DNA of 64,000 nt from Sphingopyxis yananensis (GCF_020687785.1 NZ_JAJEWI010000012.1:45896-109895); one strand, 5' to 3'; positions 17,006-26,635 are shown, counted from the first letter of the stretch. The notes: a model not told the origin generated them from the letters alone. Translations and numbers: made by a program.

Positions 17006-18790
17006 ATGAACGAGATTAAGGGCGCGGCCTATATTCCCCCCAACCCGTGGAAGAATGACCGTGCGAAAGCCCCGCCGCCGCCCGCGGGACAAGATATTCG
17101 GCAATGGGGATTGGCCATTGATGCGCCGCTGGTGTTGAACAATCCCGACACCCATGATTGGCAGGACAGTGCGGATGTGGTGGTGGTGGGCCTTGGCGGT
17201 GCCGGCATTGCGGCCGCGCTGGAAGCCTTGGAAAATGGCTTGAGCGTCACGGCGCTGGACCTTTATGATGGGGGTGGGTCGTCGGCGGCCAATGGCGGTG
17301 TTTATTATGCGGGCGGCGGAACCTCTATTCAACAAGAGGCGGGCGTTTTGGATGACGCCAAAGCGATGGAGGATTATCTGCGCTTTGAAGTGGGCGATGT
17401 GGTGTCCCCAGAAACGCTGACCGATTTTTGTGAGCAAAGCGCTGGAACATTTGAATGGCTGCGCCGTCATGGTGCGCCGTTCAGCGCGACTTTATATAGC
17501 AAGAAAACATCCTATCCCCCGCTGGATAAATTTTTATACCATCCAGACAGCAGCTTGGCCGGCCCGTTTCGCGACCTGACGCCGCCCGCCGCGCGCGGGC
17601 ACCGTACGGTGCATCGCAATGGCAAAAACCCCTTTGGCTTGGGTGTGGGTATTTATGCCCCCTTAAAGGCCGCCGCTTTGGCCAAGGGGATGCGCTTTCA
17701 TGACCATGCCGATGTGCGGCAATTGGTTCAAGATCGCCAAGGGCGGGTCATTGGCGTGCGCGTTGAGCGTCTGGCGGACCCACAGCTGCGAGCGGATCAT
17801 GCCCGCTTGATTGCCAAGGCCAGCAAATGGATGGGTATGTTGCCGTCCACTCTTCCGGGCGCGCAGGTGACCACGCGCATAGGTTATCGCTATTTGGAAA
17901 AGGCGCATAAGCTGGCGAATGCTGCGCGCACCAGCCTGTGGATCAGGGCGCATAAAGGTGTGGTGCTGAGCGCAGGCGGATTTATCTGTAACCCCGCGAT
18001 GGTCGAGCATTTTGCTCCAGATTATGCGGCGGGTCTGCCCAATGGAACCTTGGGCGACAATGGCAGCGGCATCATGTTGGGCGTGTCGGTAGGCGCGCAA
18101 ACGGGTCTGATGGAGCGGGTGTCGGCATGGCGCTTTTTGTCCCCGCCCAAGGCGTGGGGCCAAGCGATGGTGGTCGATGGCACCGGCCAGCGTTTCTTGA
18201 ATGAAAGCTGGTATGGCGCGCGCATTGGTGACGAATTGGTCGAACGCCATGCAGGGCGCGGTTATATCATCATGGACCGCAAATTGTGGAAACAGTCGCT
18301 CAAAGATGCGTTTGGCGAAGGTGTGTTGACCTTTCAACGCGACATCACCTTGATCAACGGCCTGTTCGGCGCTGCCAAGGCCAAGGACCCGCAAGCTTTG
18401 GCCGCGAAAATGGGCTTTGACCCACAAATATTTGCGGAATCCTTGTCGGCGTATAACCGCGCTGCGGGCGGCGTCGAAGCCGATGCGTTCCACAAAACAC
18501 CGGATGAAATGGCCGTTTTGGACCAAGGCCCGTATTATGCGGTGGATATGTCGATTGATGCGCGGCTCTTCCCCTTGTCCTGCATGACCGTTGGCGGTCT
18601 GGTTGTGGACGAAAAGACAGGCGCGGTGAAGGATAGCAGCGGCGCGGTAATGGACGGGCTTTATGCCGCAGGTCGCAATGCGGTGGGCATTTGTTCCAAC
18701 CTTTATGTCAGCGGATTAAGCTATGCGGATTGCATTTATTCGGGACGGCGGGCCGCGCGGGCCATGGCGAAAGAGGGCGCGCAGCCCTAG
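17006..18790 (+). CDS. FAD-dependent 3-ketosteroid dehydrogenase, Kst4D/fumarate-reductase family
   Basis: A 594-residue flavoprotein with a Rossmann ADP-binding motif VVVVGLGGAGIAAALEALE at about residues 58-76 and the GG-doublet region SSAANGGVYYAGGGTS. The C-terminal signature GLYAAGRNAVGICSNLYVSGLSYADCIYSGRRAA includes a Tyr-x-Ser pair like the catalytic Tyr/Ser of Delta4-(5alpha)-ketosteroid dehydrogenase (recalled from the Rhodococcus structure). It lacks the YPGxG motif of Delta1-dehydrogenases. It is about 100 residues longer than the 59175 paralogue, mostly in an N-terminal extension and an insert around residues 260-310. Divergent from tetR; followed by a SnoaL-fold gene. Confidence 0.75.
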   Translation: MNEIKGAAYIPPNPWKNDRAKAPPPPAGQDIRQWGLAIDAPLVLNNPDTHDWQDSADVVVVGLGGAGIAAALEALENGLSVTALDLYDGGGSSAANGGVYYAGGGTSIQQEAGVLDDAKAMEDYLRFEVGDVVSPETLTDFCEQSAGTFEWLRRHGAPFSATLYSKKTSYPPLDKFLYHPDSSLAGPFRDLTPPAARGHRTVHRNGKNPFGLGVGIYAPLKAAALAKGMRFHDHADVRQLVQDRQGRVIGVRVERLADPQLRADHARLIAKASKWMGMLPSTLPGAQVTTRIGYRYLEKAHKLANAARTSLWIRAHKGVVLSAGGFICNPAMVEHFAPDYAAGLPNGTLGDNGSGIMLGVSVGAQTGLMERVSAWRFLSPPKAWGQAMVVDGTGQRFLNESWYGARIGDELVERHAGRGYIIMDRKLWKQSLKDAFGEGVLTFQRDITLINGLFGAAKAKDPQALAAKMGFDPQIFAESLSAYNRAAGGVEADAFHKTPDEMAVLDQGPYYAVDMSIDARLFPLSCMTVGGLVVDEKTGAVKDSSGAVMDGLYAAGRNAVGICSNLYVSGLSYADCIYSGRRAARAMAKEGAQP

Positions 18791-18898
18791 CATTTGCCCA
18801 TGAAAAGCGAATGCAGTTGCGATATGAAGGACTTATGGGCACATCAGCGCCTGTTTGGAATTTATATCGCACAGGATTAACGGATTTAGGGAGGGCAT

Positions 18899-19417
18899 AT
18901 GTCCACACAGATTGAACAGATTTTGGCGCGTTTGGACCAATTGGAATCCAAAGAGGCCATCCGCGAGTTGAAATCCCGCTATTTGCGCGGCTGTGATACC
19001 AAGCAGGTGGAGGATATTCGCGCGACGATGTTGCCGAATGTCGAGATTGATTATGAAGGATTCCCTCCTTTTTCCGATCGCGAAGCCTTTTTGGCCATTT
19101 ATCAGCAAATGGCTTGCCAACCGGGTGTCTATGACATTCACCATGCGACCAACAGCGTCATTACCTTTCAGGGGCCCGATGAAGCGACCGGACATTGGTC
19201 GCTCAATTTCCGCTCCGTCATCGTGTCGATGGACCTGATCACCCAATTGGGCGTGGAATATGAAGACCGTTATGTGCGCGTCGATGGCGAGTGGAAAATT
19301 GCGGCAACCCAGTCACGCCGGACGTCTTGCTTGATGCAGAAGGTCGATGAGCAAGGCAGTGCCCGCTATATTGCATTGGGCGAAGCCCCCGCCGCCTATG
19401 GCGAAGAAACGGCGTAA
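18899..19417 (+). CDS. SnoaL/NTF2-fold protein, degenerate BaiE-like
   Basis: A 172-residue SnoaL_4-type protein starting at an ATG with GGGAGG upstream. It keeps the Tyr and Asp of the first helix (SRYLRGCD), a His (DIHHATNS) and an Arg near the end (TQSRRTS), but the Asp that BaiE-type dehydratases carry after the Trp strand is replaced (GHWSLNFRSV). The fold hosts isomerases, dehydratases and hydroxylases; a steroid role is suggested by the preceding ketosteroid dehydrogenase and following TonB receptor. The precise reaction cannot be named. Confidence 0.7.
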   Translation: MSTQIEQILARLDQLESKEAIRELKSRYLRGCDTKQVEDIRATMLPNVEIDYEGFPPFSDREAFLAIYQQMACQPGVYDIHHATNSVITFQGPDEATGHWSLNFRSVIVSMDLITQLGVEYEDRYVRVDGEWKIAATQSRRTSCLMQKVDEQGSARYIALGEAPAAYGEETA

Positions 19418-19445
19418 AGCTAGATAGCTAGGTTCTGACCCTAGG

Positions 19446-19486
19446 AACCATGCGGCGGGATAGGCCCTGCCGCATGGTTTTTTTGC
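19446..19486 (+). terminator. intrinsic terminator after the SnoaL gene
   Basis: AACCATGCGGC (19446-19456) pairs with GCCGCATGGTT (19469-19479), an 11-bp stem with a 12-nt loop, followed by a run of T (TTTTTTT). It ends the 17006-19417 unit and separates it from the TonB receptor. Confidence 0.88.
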
Positions 19487-19542
19487 AACATATTTTGATA
19501 AATATAGCGCAATGATGGCATAAACATTGATAGAATGCTTAA

Positions 19543-19552
19543 TATGCGCATA
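19543..19552. promoter_or_regulatory. palindrome upstream of TonB receptor
   Basis: TATGCGCATA is a perfect 10-bp palindrome 78 bp before the receptor ATG at 19631. Its core resembles the ATTATGCGATAAT element seen at 24172 and 32620, but the arms differ, so a common regulator is only a possibility. Confidence 0.3.
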
Positions 19553-19630
19553 GATCGCCGCCATTCACTATGCATTTAAATTTTCCTCGCATGTTTTTGT
19601 GCGAAGGGAATGCGTGCGGAGAGAGCGATT

Positions 19631-21898
19631 ATGAAATTATTGAAATCCACATCCTATTCCATTTTGGGTGCAGCGATGCTGGCGGCTGCGCCATCTGTCC
19701 ACGCCCAAGAAGATGACGGCGGCATCGCCGACATCGTCGTAACGGCGACCAAAATGGGCGAAACCCGCCTGCAAGCCACGCCCATCGCGGTGACGGCCTT
19801 GTCCAGCGATGATATGGCATCGCGCGGCATTCGCGACGTGCAAGACCTGAAGGCCTTGGTGCCCAGCCTGCAAGTTGCCGACCTCAGCGGTTATACCCAA
19901 ATGTTCGTGCGCGGCATTGGGTCGAACATTGTGTTCATTGGTTCGGACCCCAGCACGACCCTGCATTTGGATGGCGTCTATCTGGGTCGGCCCATGTCCT
20001 ATATGAATGACTTTTTGGACGTTGAACGCGTCGAAGTGCTGCGCGGTCCCCAAGGGACCATTTATGGCCGCAATTCGGTTGGCGGCACCGTCAACGTCAT
20101 TTCGCGCAAGCCCAGCACGACCCCATTAATGGAATTGCGCGCCGAATATGGCACCTATGACCGCTATGCTTTGAAAGCCTATGCAACCGCGCCCATTGGC
20201 GACGGCGGCGCAGCTTTTAGCATCGCGGGTGATGTTTCGGGTCATGACGCATTTCGTGAAAATATCTCGACCGGCGATGATATGGAAAGCCTGCGCTCGC
20301 GCGGCGTACGTGGTCAATTGCTGCTGCCATTTGGCGGCGTCCACAGCCTGACTTTACGTGCCGATTATGGTCACCAATCGGGTTCGATGGGTGCTTATCC
20401 CAAATTATTGGGCCCTATTGGTGATGCTGCAACCGATGGCATTTTGGGTGACCCTGATAAAGTCGCGCTGGACGCACCAGCCCACACCGTCATGCGTAAC
20501 TATGGCTTTGCCGGTGAACTTGATATTGCGGTCAGCGACGATATCACGCTGCGCAGCGTGACGGCCTATCGCGGTCTTCGCGGCAATATTCAAAATGACA
20601 GCGACAGCAGCCCGCTGTCGATCTTGCCGATTAACATTGGCCCGATCCGCCAGAATCAGTTCAGCCAAGAAATCAACCTGATCGGCAAAAACGATCTGGT
20701 CGATTGGGTTGTCGGGGCTTTCTACTTTGACGAAAAGAACCGTGAAGATTTGACGCTGGCGATTGTGCCAGAGAATTTCACTCATGTTCAGCGCCCACAT
20801 TTGCGCGCGAAATCGCTGGGTCTGTTCGCGCAAACCGAATGGCATTTGACGGAACAGCTCTCCTTCGTTGCGGGTCTTCGCTACACCAAGGAAAAGAAGA
20901 GCTATCAGCTGCTCGACAAATATGTTGTTGGGGCAATCTCGGATCCCGCACTGGCCGATCAGGCTCCGGTCGTGATGCTGCCCGGCGCGACACCGAATGA
21001 CCCGCTGATTCCATGGCAGTTTACAGTCGATACCAGCCGCAAGGATGATGCCTTCACGCCGAAATTTGGCCTGAATTACAAGCCAAATGATAATGTAATG
21101 GTCTATGCATCGGCGACGCGCGGCTTCAAGAGCGGCGGTTACGACTTTGGCGCGCTCAACTATGAAAATTCGGTTGCGGGTTTCGCACCGGAAAAGCTGT
21201 GGTCCTATGAAGCAGGGATTAAGTCCGACTGGTTCGGTCGCCGCCTGCGCGCCAACCTGACCGGCTTTTATTATGACTATAAGGACCTGCAGGTTCAGGG
21301 CTATTTGAACGACGGTCTGGCCTTTGGTGCCACCACCAACAATGCTGCCTCCGCCCGCGTCAAGGGTTTGGAATTGGAATTGCTGGCTCGTCCGCTGAGT
21401 GGTTTCAGCCTGTCGGCCAATTTGGCTTATTTGGATGCGACCTATAAGAACTTCACCGATGCTTCGGTTGGCCAGCTTCAGTTTGACGCATCGGGCAAGC
21501 GCCTGAACAATGCGCCGAAATGGGCCGGTACCATCGGCGCGGCCTATGAACTGGGCCTAGCTGACGGCAGCCGCATTGAATTTGGTGCGGACCTGCGTTT
21601 CCAAAGCAAGATCTATTTCACGGCTTTGAACGGCGGCGGTAAAGTGGTGGACAACACCAATTCGGCTAATCCCGTTGACCGTGTGATCGCAAATTATCTG
21701 GAACAGCAGCGCGGCTATGAAGTCGTGAGCGCGCGTATCGGTTGGAAGGACGCGGACGATCGTTTCGGCATCAATTTGTTTGCGTCGAACTTGTTCGACA
21801 AAAATTATATTGTCGGCACGGCCAATTACACGCCAGCCATTTCGGCACGTCAGGGCCGTCCTCGTGAAATCGTCGGCCAAGTGTCGATGAAATTCTGA
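19631..21898 (+). CDS. TonB-dependent outer-membrane receptor
   Basis: A 755-residue outer-membrane receptor. Residues 1-21 are a signal peptide ending in SVHA, followed by a TonB box-like IVVTATK at about residues 34-40, a plug domain (to about 155) and a 22-strand barrel ending in the terminal Phe (VSMKF). ATG at 19631 with GGAGAGAG upstream is preferred over the frame's earlier start. Sphingomonads use large families of these receptors to import hydrophobic catabolic substrates. Its position between ketosteroid dehydrogenase genes suggests steroid or bile-acid uptake, which is inference. No siderophore gene is near. Confidence 0.93.
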   Translation: MKLLKSTSYSILGAAMLAAAPSVHAQEDDGGIADIVVTATKMGETRLQATPIAVTALSSDDMASRGIRDVQDLKALVPSLQVADLSGYTQMFVRGIGSNIVFIGSDPSTTLHLDGVYLGRPMSYMNDFLDVERVEVLRGPQGTIYGRNSVGGTVNVISRKPSTTPLMELRAEYGTYDRYALKAYATAPIGDGGAAFSIAGDVSGHDAFRENISTGDDMESLRSRGVRGQLLLPFGGVHSLTLRADYGHQSGSMGAYPKLLGPIGDAATDGILGDPDKVALDAPAHTVMRNYGFAGELDIAVSDDITLRSVTAYRGLRGNIQNDSDSSPLSILPINIGPIRQNQFSQEINLIGKNDLVDWVVGAFYFDEKNREDLTLAIVPENFTHVQRPHLRAKSLGLFAQTEWHLTEQLSFVAGLRYTKEKKSYQLLDKYVVGAISDPALADQAPVVMLPGATPNDPLIPWQFTVDTSRKDDAFTPKFGLNYKPNDNVMVYASATRGFKSGGYDFGALNYENSVAGFAPEKLWSYEAGIKSDWFGRRLRANLTGFYYDYKDLQVQGYLNDGLAFGATTNNAASARVKGLELELLARPLSGFSLSANLAYLDATYKNFTDASVGQLQFDASGKRLNNAPKWAGTIGAAYELGLADGSRIEFGADLRFQSKIYFTALNGGGKVVDNTNSANPVDRVIANYLEQQRGYEVVSARIGWKDADDRFGINLFASNLFDKNYIVGTANYTPAISARQGRPREIVGQVSMKF

Positions 21899-21973
21899 TC
21901 AAGCGTGGAATGGTCAAGTCTTGGACGGAGCGCCGTGATTTAACCGTTCGATCTGCTGGATATTAAATGACAG

Positions 21974-22010
21974 AATAAGCCGCTTGGTATTCCCAAGCGG
22001 CTTATTTTAT
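21974..22010 (+). terminator. intrinsic terminator of the TonB receptor gene
   Basis: AATAAGCCGCTTGG (21974-21987) pairs perfectly with CCAAGCGGCTTATT (21993-22006), a 14-bp stem with a 5-nt loop, followed by TTAT. Confidence 0.9.
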
Positions 22011-22183
22011 ATTTGGCTGTTGGCCGGCCTTCGATATCTGTAGTTTTGTGGCACGGATTTAGTGTAGGGTGCACCTGTTCTTATAAGCGGAGCAGTCGAG
22101 ATAAATTTAACCGATAATAAAGATTATGTTAAATTAAATATGTGCGCCATCACTCTATCGGATAAGAGCGACGCCATAGAAAA

Positions 22184-22210
22184 CCCCCGCGGAGCATCAG
22201 CTCGCGGGGG
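22184..22210 (-). terminator. intrinsic terminator of the kstD gene
   Basis: CCCCCGCG (22184-22191) pairs with CGCGGGGG (22203-22210). On the minus strand the stem is followed by TTTTC. It lies about 40 bp past the stop of the ketosteroid dehydrogenase gene. Confidence 0.75.
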
Positions 22211-22251
22211 TGATCATATCTTTCATAGGCCCCGCAGGGCCGCTGGCTTTG

Positions 22252-23946
22252 TTAGTCGTTCACACCCAGCATATCGCGCGCAGCGATATAACCAAAGGTC
22301 ATGGCTGGGCCAATCGTAACCCCTGCACCCGGATAGCTTTCGCCCATCGCCGATGCCGCATTGTTCCCGACAGCATAAAGACCGCCAATGGGTTGACCGT
22401 CATTACCCAAAACGCGGGCCTTGTCGTCGGTCAGCAGGCCGCCGTTGGTGCCAATGTCACCGGGATAGATGGGAATGGCATAAAAGGGCCCTTGGTCCAG
22501 CGGACGCAAGCATGGGTTTGGCGCTTGGCGCGGATCGCCATACATTTTGTCATAGGCGGCTTGACCGCGCTGGAATTCGGGGTCTTCGCCATTTTCCGCA
22601 TGTTGGTTGAAGCTGCGAACGGTGTCGCCCAAGGCCTTGGGGTCAACGCCCATTTTCTGGGCCAATTCCTCGATCGTGCGGCCTTTTTTCAATATGGACC
22701 GAACCGCGCCATTGTGCATCCAATCCGGCATCAACGGATAGAGCGGGCCCATGGGATAATTGTGGCGATAACGATGGTCAAACACCATCCAGCTTGGGCT
22801 TGCGTTGCCATATTCTTTTTCTTGCTTGGCCATAATTTGACCAACCACATGATAGGATGCCGCCTCGTTCAAGAAACGTTTGCCGCTTTGGTTCACCATG
22901 ATGCAACCAGGCAGCGCGCGTTCAATGGTGGACAGGCGTCCACGATCTTCGCCGGGCACATAAAATACTGGGGCGGCCCAGGCCGATTGCATGTTCAGCG
23001 TTTTCGCACCCAAGGCTTGGCCCGCGCGAATGCTGTCACCCGTGTTGCTGGTCACACCGCCGGAATAAAGGGCTGTTTGATAGAGCGGTGCATTTTCGTC
23101 GCGCATTTGCTGGTTTTTATCAAAACCGCCGGCGGCCAGAATTACACCCTTTTTGGCCTTAATCTTCAAAATCTTGCCGTCATGACGGATCAGCGCGCCG
23201 ACAACCCGGCCATCTTCGCGGATCAATTCTTCCAGCGGGCTTTCCAGCCACAATGGCACATTTTGCCGATTGAGCGCCATGCGCAGGCCGCCGGTCAAGG
23301 CATTGCCCAAAGTCAGGCGGCGATCCTTGCCCGACGTAAAGCGGAACGGCAGGTCCAGCCAATAGCGTGCCAAGCTTTTGGCCAGCAGCATTTGCCAACC
23401 CTTGGAGCGGTATAAAATCGAGTAAGTTTCGTCAAAATGCCAGTTCAAATAGCCGAACAAGCTGGCGGCTGGGGATGCATAGCGCAGCGAGCGAACATCA
23501 TTGCCCAGCTTCTTGCCGTCGATGGGCATCGGCATGTGGGTGCGGAAACCCGTTGGCGAACCGCCCGGATTTTCAGCGTGATAATCAGGGTATGGAAAGG
23601 CCAGATATTGGACATCGGTATTTCCCATCAACCAACGCAGCATGGGGCCAGCGTTGGTGACATAGGACCGAATATTGGCATCGGGCACATTGTCGGCACT
23701 CAGATGGCGAAGATAGGTAAAGGCATCGTCCAGATTGTCTTCAAAGCCAGCCGCTTTTGCGACATCGCTGCCCGGAATCCAAATGCCCGCGCCGGACGTG
23801 GCAGAGGTTCCGCCCCATAGTTCGGCTTTTTCGACGATCAGTACATCGGCGTGATTTTTGGCAGCCACCAACGCGGACAACATGCCGCCAGCGCCGGACC
23901 CGACCACCAAAACATCAACTTCTTTATCCCAATTTCCTGTCGTCAT
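22252..23946 (-). CDS. kstD: 3-ketosteroid Delta1-dehydrogenase
   Basis: FAD enzyme of 564 residues that inserts the C1-C2 double bond in 3-oxosteroids, needed for later B-ring opening. The FAD motif VDVLVVGSGAGGMLSALVA lies near residue 10. The C-terminal signature GESYPGAGVTIGPAMTFGY keeps the Tyr (about 538) and Gly (about 542) that correspond to the catalytic YPGxG motif of Rhodococcus KstD1, unlike the other two flavoproteins in the window. ATG at 23946 follows GAAGG; the frame extends 44 codons upstream but without homology. It is transcribed leftwards, divergent from an SDR operon. Confidence 0.88.
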   Translation of the reverse strand: MTTGNWDKEVDVLVVGSGAGGMLSALVAAKNHADVLIVEKAELWGGTSATSGAGIWIPGSDVAKAAGFEDNLDDAFTYLRHLSADNVPDANIRSYVTNAGPMLRWLMGNTDVQYLAFPYPDYHAENPGGSPTGFRTHMPMPIDGKKLGNDVRSLRYASPAASLFGYLNWHFDETYSILYRSKGWQMLLAKSLARYWLDLPFRFTSGKDRRLTLGNALTGGLRMALNRQNVPLWLESPLEELIREDGRVVGALIRHDGKILKIKAKKGVILAAGGFDKNQQMRDENAPLYQTALYSGGVTSNTGDSIRAGQALGAKTLNMQSAWAAPVFYVPGEDRGRLSTIERALPGCIMVNQSGKRFLNEAASYHVVGQIMAKQEKEYGNASPSWMVFDHRYRHNYPMGPLYPLMPDWMHNGAVRSILKKGRTIEELAQKMGVDPKALGDTVRSFNQHAENGEDPEFQRGQAAYDKMYGDPRQAPNPCLRPLDQGPFYAIPIYPGDIGTNGGLLTDDKARVLGNDGQPIGGLYAVGNNAASAMGESYPGAGVTIGPAMTFGYIAARDMLGVND

Positions 23947-24171
23947 CCTCATCACCTTCGCTGGCTTTGGCTTGGCAAATGTCCCAGCAGTGCATCGGGC
24001 AATGCGGGCCAAAGCTTTATGGGCGTTATCTATCCCCAAAGATTTGGCATAAGGGACACCCAACATCAAGCATCTCATTTTTTATATACCGTAGAAAATA
24101 TTGCATCACAAAGCGCAAATTTTCTGTGTTTTGGGATTTAGTCCTTGCAATTGCGTAAATTAAAACAAATT

Positions 24172-24184
24172 ATTATGCGATAAT
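24172..24184. promoter_or_regulatory. ATTATGCGATAAT element in kstD/SDR divergent promoter
   Basis: ATTAT and ATAAT form an inverted repeat around GCG, 22 bp before the SDR start. The same 13 bases occur in reverse complement at 32620-32632, upstream of another steroid-type oxidoreductase gene. The shared spacing and position suggest one regulator. A GCAATTGC palindrome lies 18 bp upstream (24147-24154). Confidence 0.5.
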
Positions 24185-24205
24185 AGAGCGGGAGATGTTT
24201 CGGGT

Positions 24206-24967
24206 ATGTCGCATTTATCAGCCAAGGTGGCGCTGGTCACCGGTGCCGGTCAAGGCATTGGCCAAGGGACCGCGCTGGCTATGGCCGCCGCTGGCGCTGC
24301 TGTGGTCGTCGCAGGCCGAACCTTGGAAAAAGTCGAAGAAACACGCGCCGCTATTGTTGCCGCTGGCGGACAAGCGCATGCGACTGCGTGCGATGTGAAA
24401 AATCCTGCCGACCTTGCACGGGCGGTTGATGCCGCCGTTCAGCAATTTGGCGGTTTGGATGTTTTGGTCAACAATGCCCAAGAAGTTCCGCTGGGTGCGC
24501 TGAATGATGTCACCGACGAAGCCTTTTTGGCGGGCTTTGAATCGGGGCCCTTGGCCACGATGCGCCTGATGAAATTGGCGCGGCCCCATATGGTGGCGCG
24601 CGGCGGCGGTACTATTTTCAATTTCACCTCCTCTGCCACCATTCGTTGGGACATGAGCGGCTATGGTGCTTATGCGGCGGTGAAACAGGCTGTTCGGTCG
24701 CTGACCCGCGCCGCCGCAGCAGAATGGGGGCCGGATAATATTCGTGTCCTCAGCATTGCACCGCACGCGGAATCCCCTGCGCTCAAAGCGTGGATTCAAG
24801 GCAATCCTGATGAAGCAGAGGCTTTCTTTCGCACCATTCCGCTGCGCCGCATTGGGCAGTTGGAAGAGGATATCGGCCGTGCGCTGGTGGCGCTGTGTGC
24901 GACAGATTTGTCCTATTTAACGGGCGCGACCATTCCGCTGGATGGTGGCCAAGCCAATTTTGACTGA
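24206..24967 (+). CDS. SDR family oxidoreductase
   Basis: Classical short-chain dehydrogenase of 253 residues: TGAGQGIG cofactor motif at about residues 12-19, catalytic Ser in FTSSAT, and YAAVK at about residues 152-156, ending in a DGG C-terminus. The NNAG structural motif reads NNAQ. GGGAGATG precedes the ATG by a few bases. It starts a three-gene run (SDR, EthD-like, SDR) ending at the terminator near 26680 and is divergent from kstD, so a hydroxysteroid dehydrogenase role is likely but the position it oxidises is unknown. Confidence 0.8.
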   Translation: MSHLSAKVALVTGAGQGIGQGTALAMAAAGAAVVVAGRTLEKVEETRAAIVAAGGQAHATACDVKNPADLARAVDAAVQQFGGLDVLVNNAQEVPLGALNDVTDEAFLAGFESGPLATMRLMKLARPHMVARGGGTIFNFTSSATIRWDMSGYGAYAAVKQAVRSLTRAAAAEWGPDNIRVLSIAPHAESPALKAWIQGNPDEAEAFFRTIPLRRIGQLEEDIGRALVALCATDLSYLTGATIPLDGGQANFD

Positions 24968-25036
24968 GCCAAACCAAGCCTGATTGCGAAGGCCCATATG
25001 GCTCGGACGAATTGATTTTTTGGGAGAGGTTGTTTC

Positions 25037-25744
25037 ATGGAAAAAGTCATTGCTGCCCTATGGGCGCCGGACGGCGAAAGCCGCGCGACATTTAATCAGC
25101 GCCTGCTGGAAGAATTGGTGCCAGAATTGCAAGCGGCGGGCGCCCTGCATATTCGTTTGAACTTGCGGGACGATGCCGTCGAACCAGCCCAAAGCCTGAC
25201 GCAAATTTGGCAAGCCCCTCAACAAGATGCGGTGGCGCAATTTTGGGTGCCATCAAGCCATGCAATGTTTTTTGGCGCTGTCGACACGGTTTTGAACCAA
25301 TATAGCGCGCACCACGCGGCATGGCTGGTGATCGAATCGACCATCATCCCCAATAAGGACCATCCGCCAGTGCGGGGCGAGCGCAGCTATGGCTGGAGCC
25401 AGATGGCCTTTTTAAATTTCCGCGTCGATCAAAGCCATGCGGAATCCATCCAACATTGGCATGATCATCACACCAATGTCGCCATCGTCACCCAAAGCAA
25501 TTTTGAATATGCACAGAATTTGGTCATTCGGGCGCTTACCCCTGATGCCCCGAAATATGATGCCATTGTCGAAGAATGCTTCCCACCCGAAGCGATGAGC
25601 GATCCGGCGGCCTTCTTTGACGCGGTGAATGACCCAACATTGTTGGAAGATAATATCCGTCGCATGATGGAAAGCTGTGCAGGCTTTTTGAAATTTGGTG
25701 AGTTGGACGTGATCCCAACTAGCCAATATGTAATTCATGATTAA
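25037..25744 (+). CDS. EthD-domain-like protein
   Basis: A 235-residue protein with two ferredoxin-like halves; the second (MAFLNFRVDQSHAESIQHWHDHHTNVA... through the LTPDAPKYDAIVEECFP segment) fits the EthD dimeric alpha/beta-barrel pattern. Such proteins accompany many ring-degradation gene sets in sphingomonads but few have a known reaction. ATG at 25037 has GGGAGAGG upstream. It lies between two SDR genes, with 19 bp to the next, so it should act on the same substrate. The assignment is by pattern only. Confidence 0.65.
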   Translation: MEKVIAALWAPDGESRATFNQRLLEELVPELQAAGALHIRLNLRDDAVEPAQSLTQIWQAPQQDAVAQFWVPSSHAMFFGAVDTVLNQYSAHHAAWLVIESTIIPNKDHPPVRGERSYGWSQMAFLNFRVDQSHAESIQHWHDHHTNVAIVTQSNFEYAQNLVIRALTPDAPKYDAIVEECFPPEAMSDPAAFFDAVNDPTLLEDNIRRMMESCAGFLKFGELDVIPTSQYVIHD

Positions 25745-25762
25745 TTTTACGGGAATAAAAAT

Positions 25763-26635
25763 ATGACAAATCCAAAAGTTGCGCTGGTAACTGGGGCCAG
25801 CCGCGGAGCCGGTGCTGGGATTGCACGTGGTCTGGGGGAATTGGGCTATACCGTCTATGTGACGGGGCGCAGCGTCACCACAAGCGATGCCAAAGGTTGG
25901 GACGGTTCTGTCCTGCCGGGCACGATCGGCGAAACCGCCGCGCGCGTGACAGAATTGGGCGGCAAAGGCATTGCGGTGGCATGCGACCATAGCAATGACG
26001 AAGATGTTGCACGGGTGTTTGAACAAATCAAAGCGGAACAAGGACGTTTGGACCTGTTGGTCAATAACGCGGCCTATATGCACCATCAGTTGATCGAGAA
26101 AAAACCTTTTTGGGAAAAGGAATTGGATGCGGTTAAGTTGCTCGATGTGGGCCTGCGTTCGGCCTATGTCGCTAGCTGGTATGCAGCACAAATGATGGTA
26201 CCGCAAAAAAGCGGCTTGATCGCCTTTACCTCCTCCTTTGGTGCGACCTGCTATATGCATGGTCCAGCCTATGGCGCGCAAAAGGCGGGCGTCGATAAAT
26301 TTGCGCATGATATGGAATTTGATCTGCGCGATACGGGTGTTTCCACGGTATCCTTGTGGCTTGGCCCACAAATCACTGAACGCTCGGCCATCGCCCGCAA
26401 AACCAACCCCGAACAATATGAGCAATTTATTGCCATGGCCGAAAATCCCGAATTTTCCGGTCATGTGCTGGATGCCATTTCCAAAGCGCCCAATATTGCA
26501 GATTTGTCGGGTCAGACGGTGATTGTCGCCGAAATCGCCAAGGAATTGGGGATTCAGGATCGCGGATATGATCGCCCATCGCACCGCGAAATGCTGGGCA
26601 GCCCGCGCCCTAAAAATCCCGCGGCTGTCTATTAA
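25763..26635 (+). CDS. SDR family oxidoreductase, DHRS1-like
   Basis: Short-chain dehydrogenase of 290 residues with TGASRGAGAGIARGLGELG near the N-terminus, an NNAAY motif and YGAQK as the catalytic Tyr-Lys pair. The C-terminus is longer than in classical SDRs and resembles the DHRS1-type branch. It follows the EthD-like gene by 19 bp and ends at a strong bidirectional terminator. A hydroxysteroid dehydrogenase role is likely from context only. Confidence 0.78.
   Translation: MTNPKVALVTGASRGAGAGIARGLGELGYTVYVTGRSVTTSDAKGWDGSVLPGTIGETAARVTELGGKGIAVACDHSNDEDVARVFEQIKAEQGRLDLLVNNAAYMHHQLIEKKPFWEKELDAVKLLDVGLRSAYVASWYAAQMMVPQKSGLIAFTSSFGATCYMHGPAYGAQKAGVDKFAHDMEFDLRDTGVSTVSLWLGPQITERSAIARKTNPEQYEQFIAMAENPEFSGHVLDAISKAPNIADLSGQTVIVAEIAKELGIQDRGYDRPSHREMLGSPRPKNPAAVY

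Larger units (their letters stand above)
21899..22251. other. gene-free spacer with two terminators
   Basis: A 353-bp gap between convergent genes. It holds a terminator for each gene (21974-22010 and 22184-22210). The 170 bp between them is AT-rich with no convincing coding frame, tRNA or repeat. Confidence 0.7.

Noticed and set aside
24147..24154. GCAATTGC palindrome upstream of the SDR gene at 24206
   Set aside because: Eight bases of symmetry are expected often by chance in AT-rich spacers; mentioned only as context for the 13-bp element nearby.
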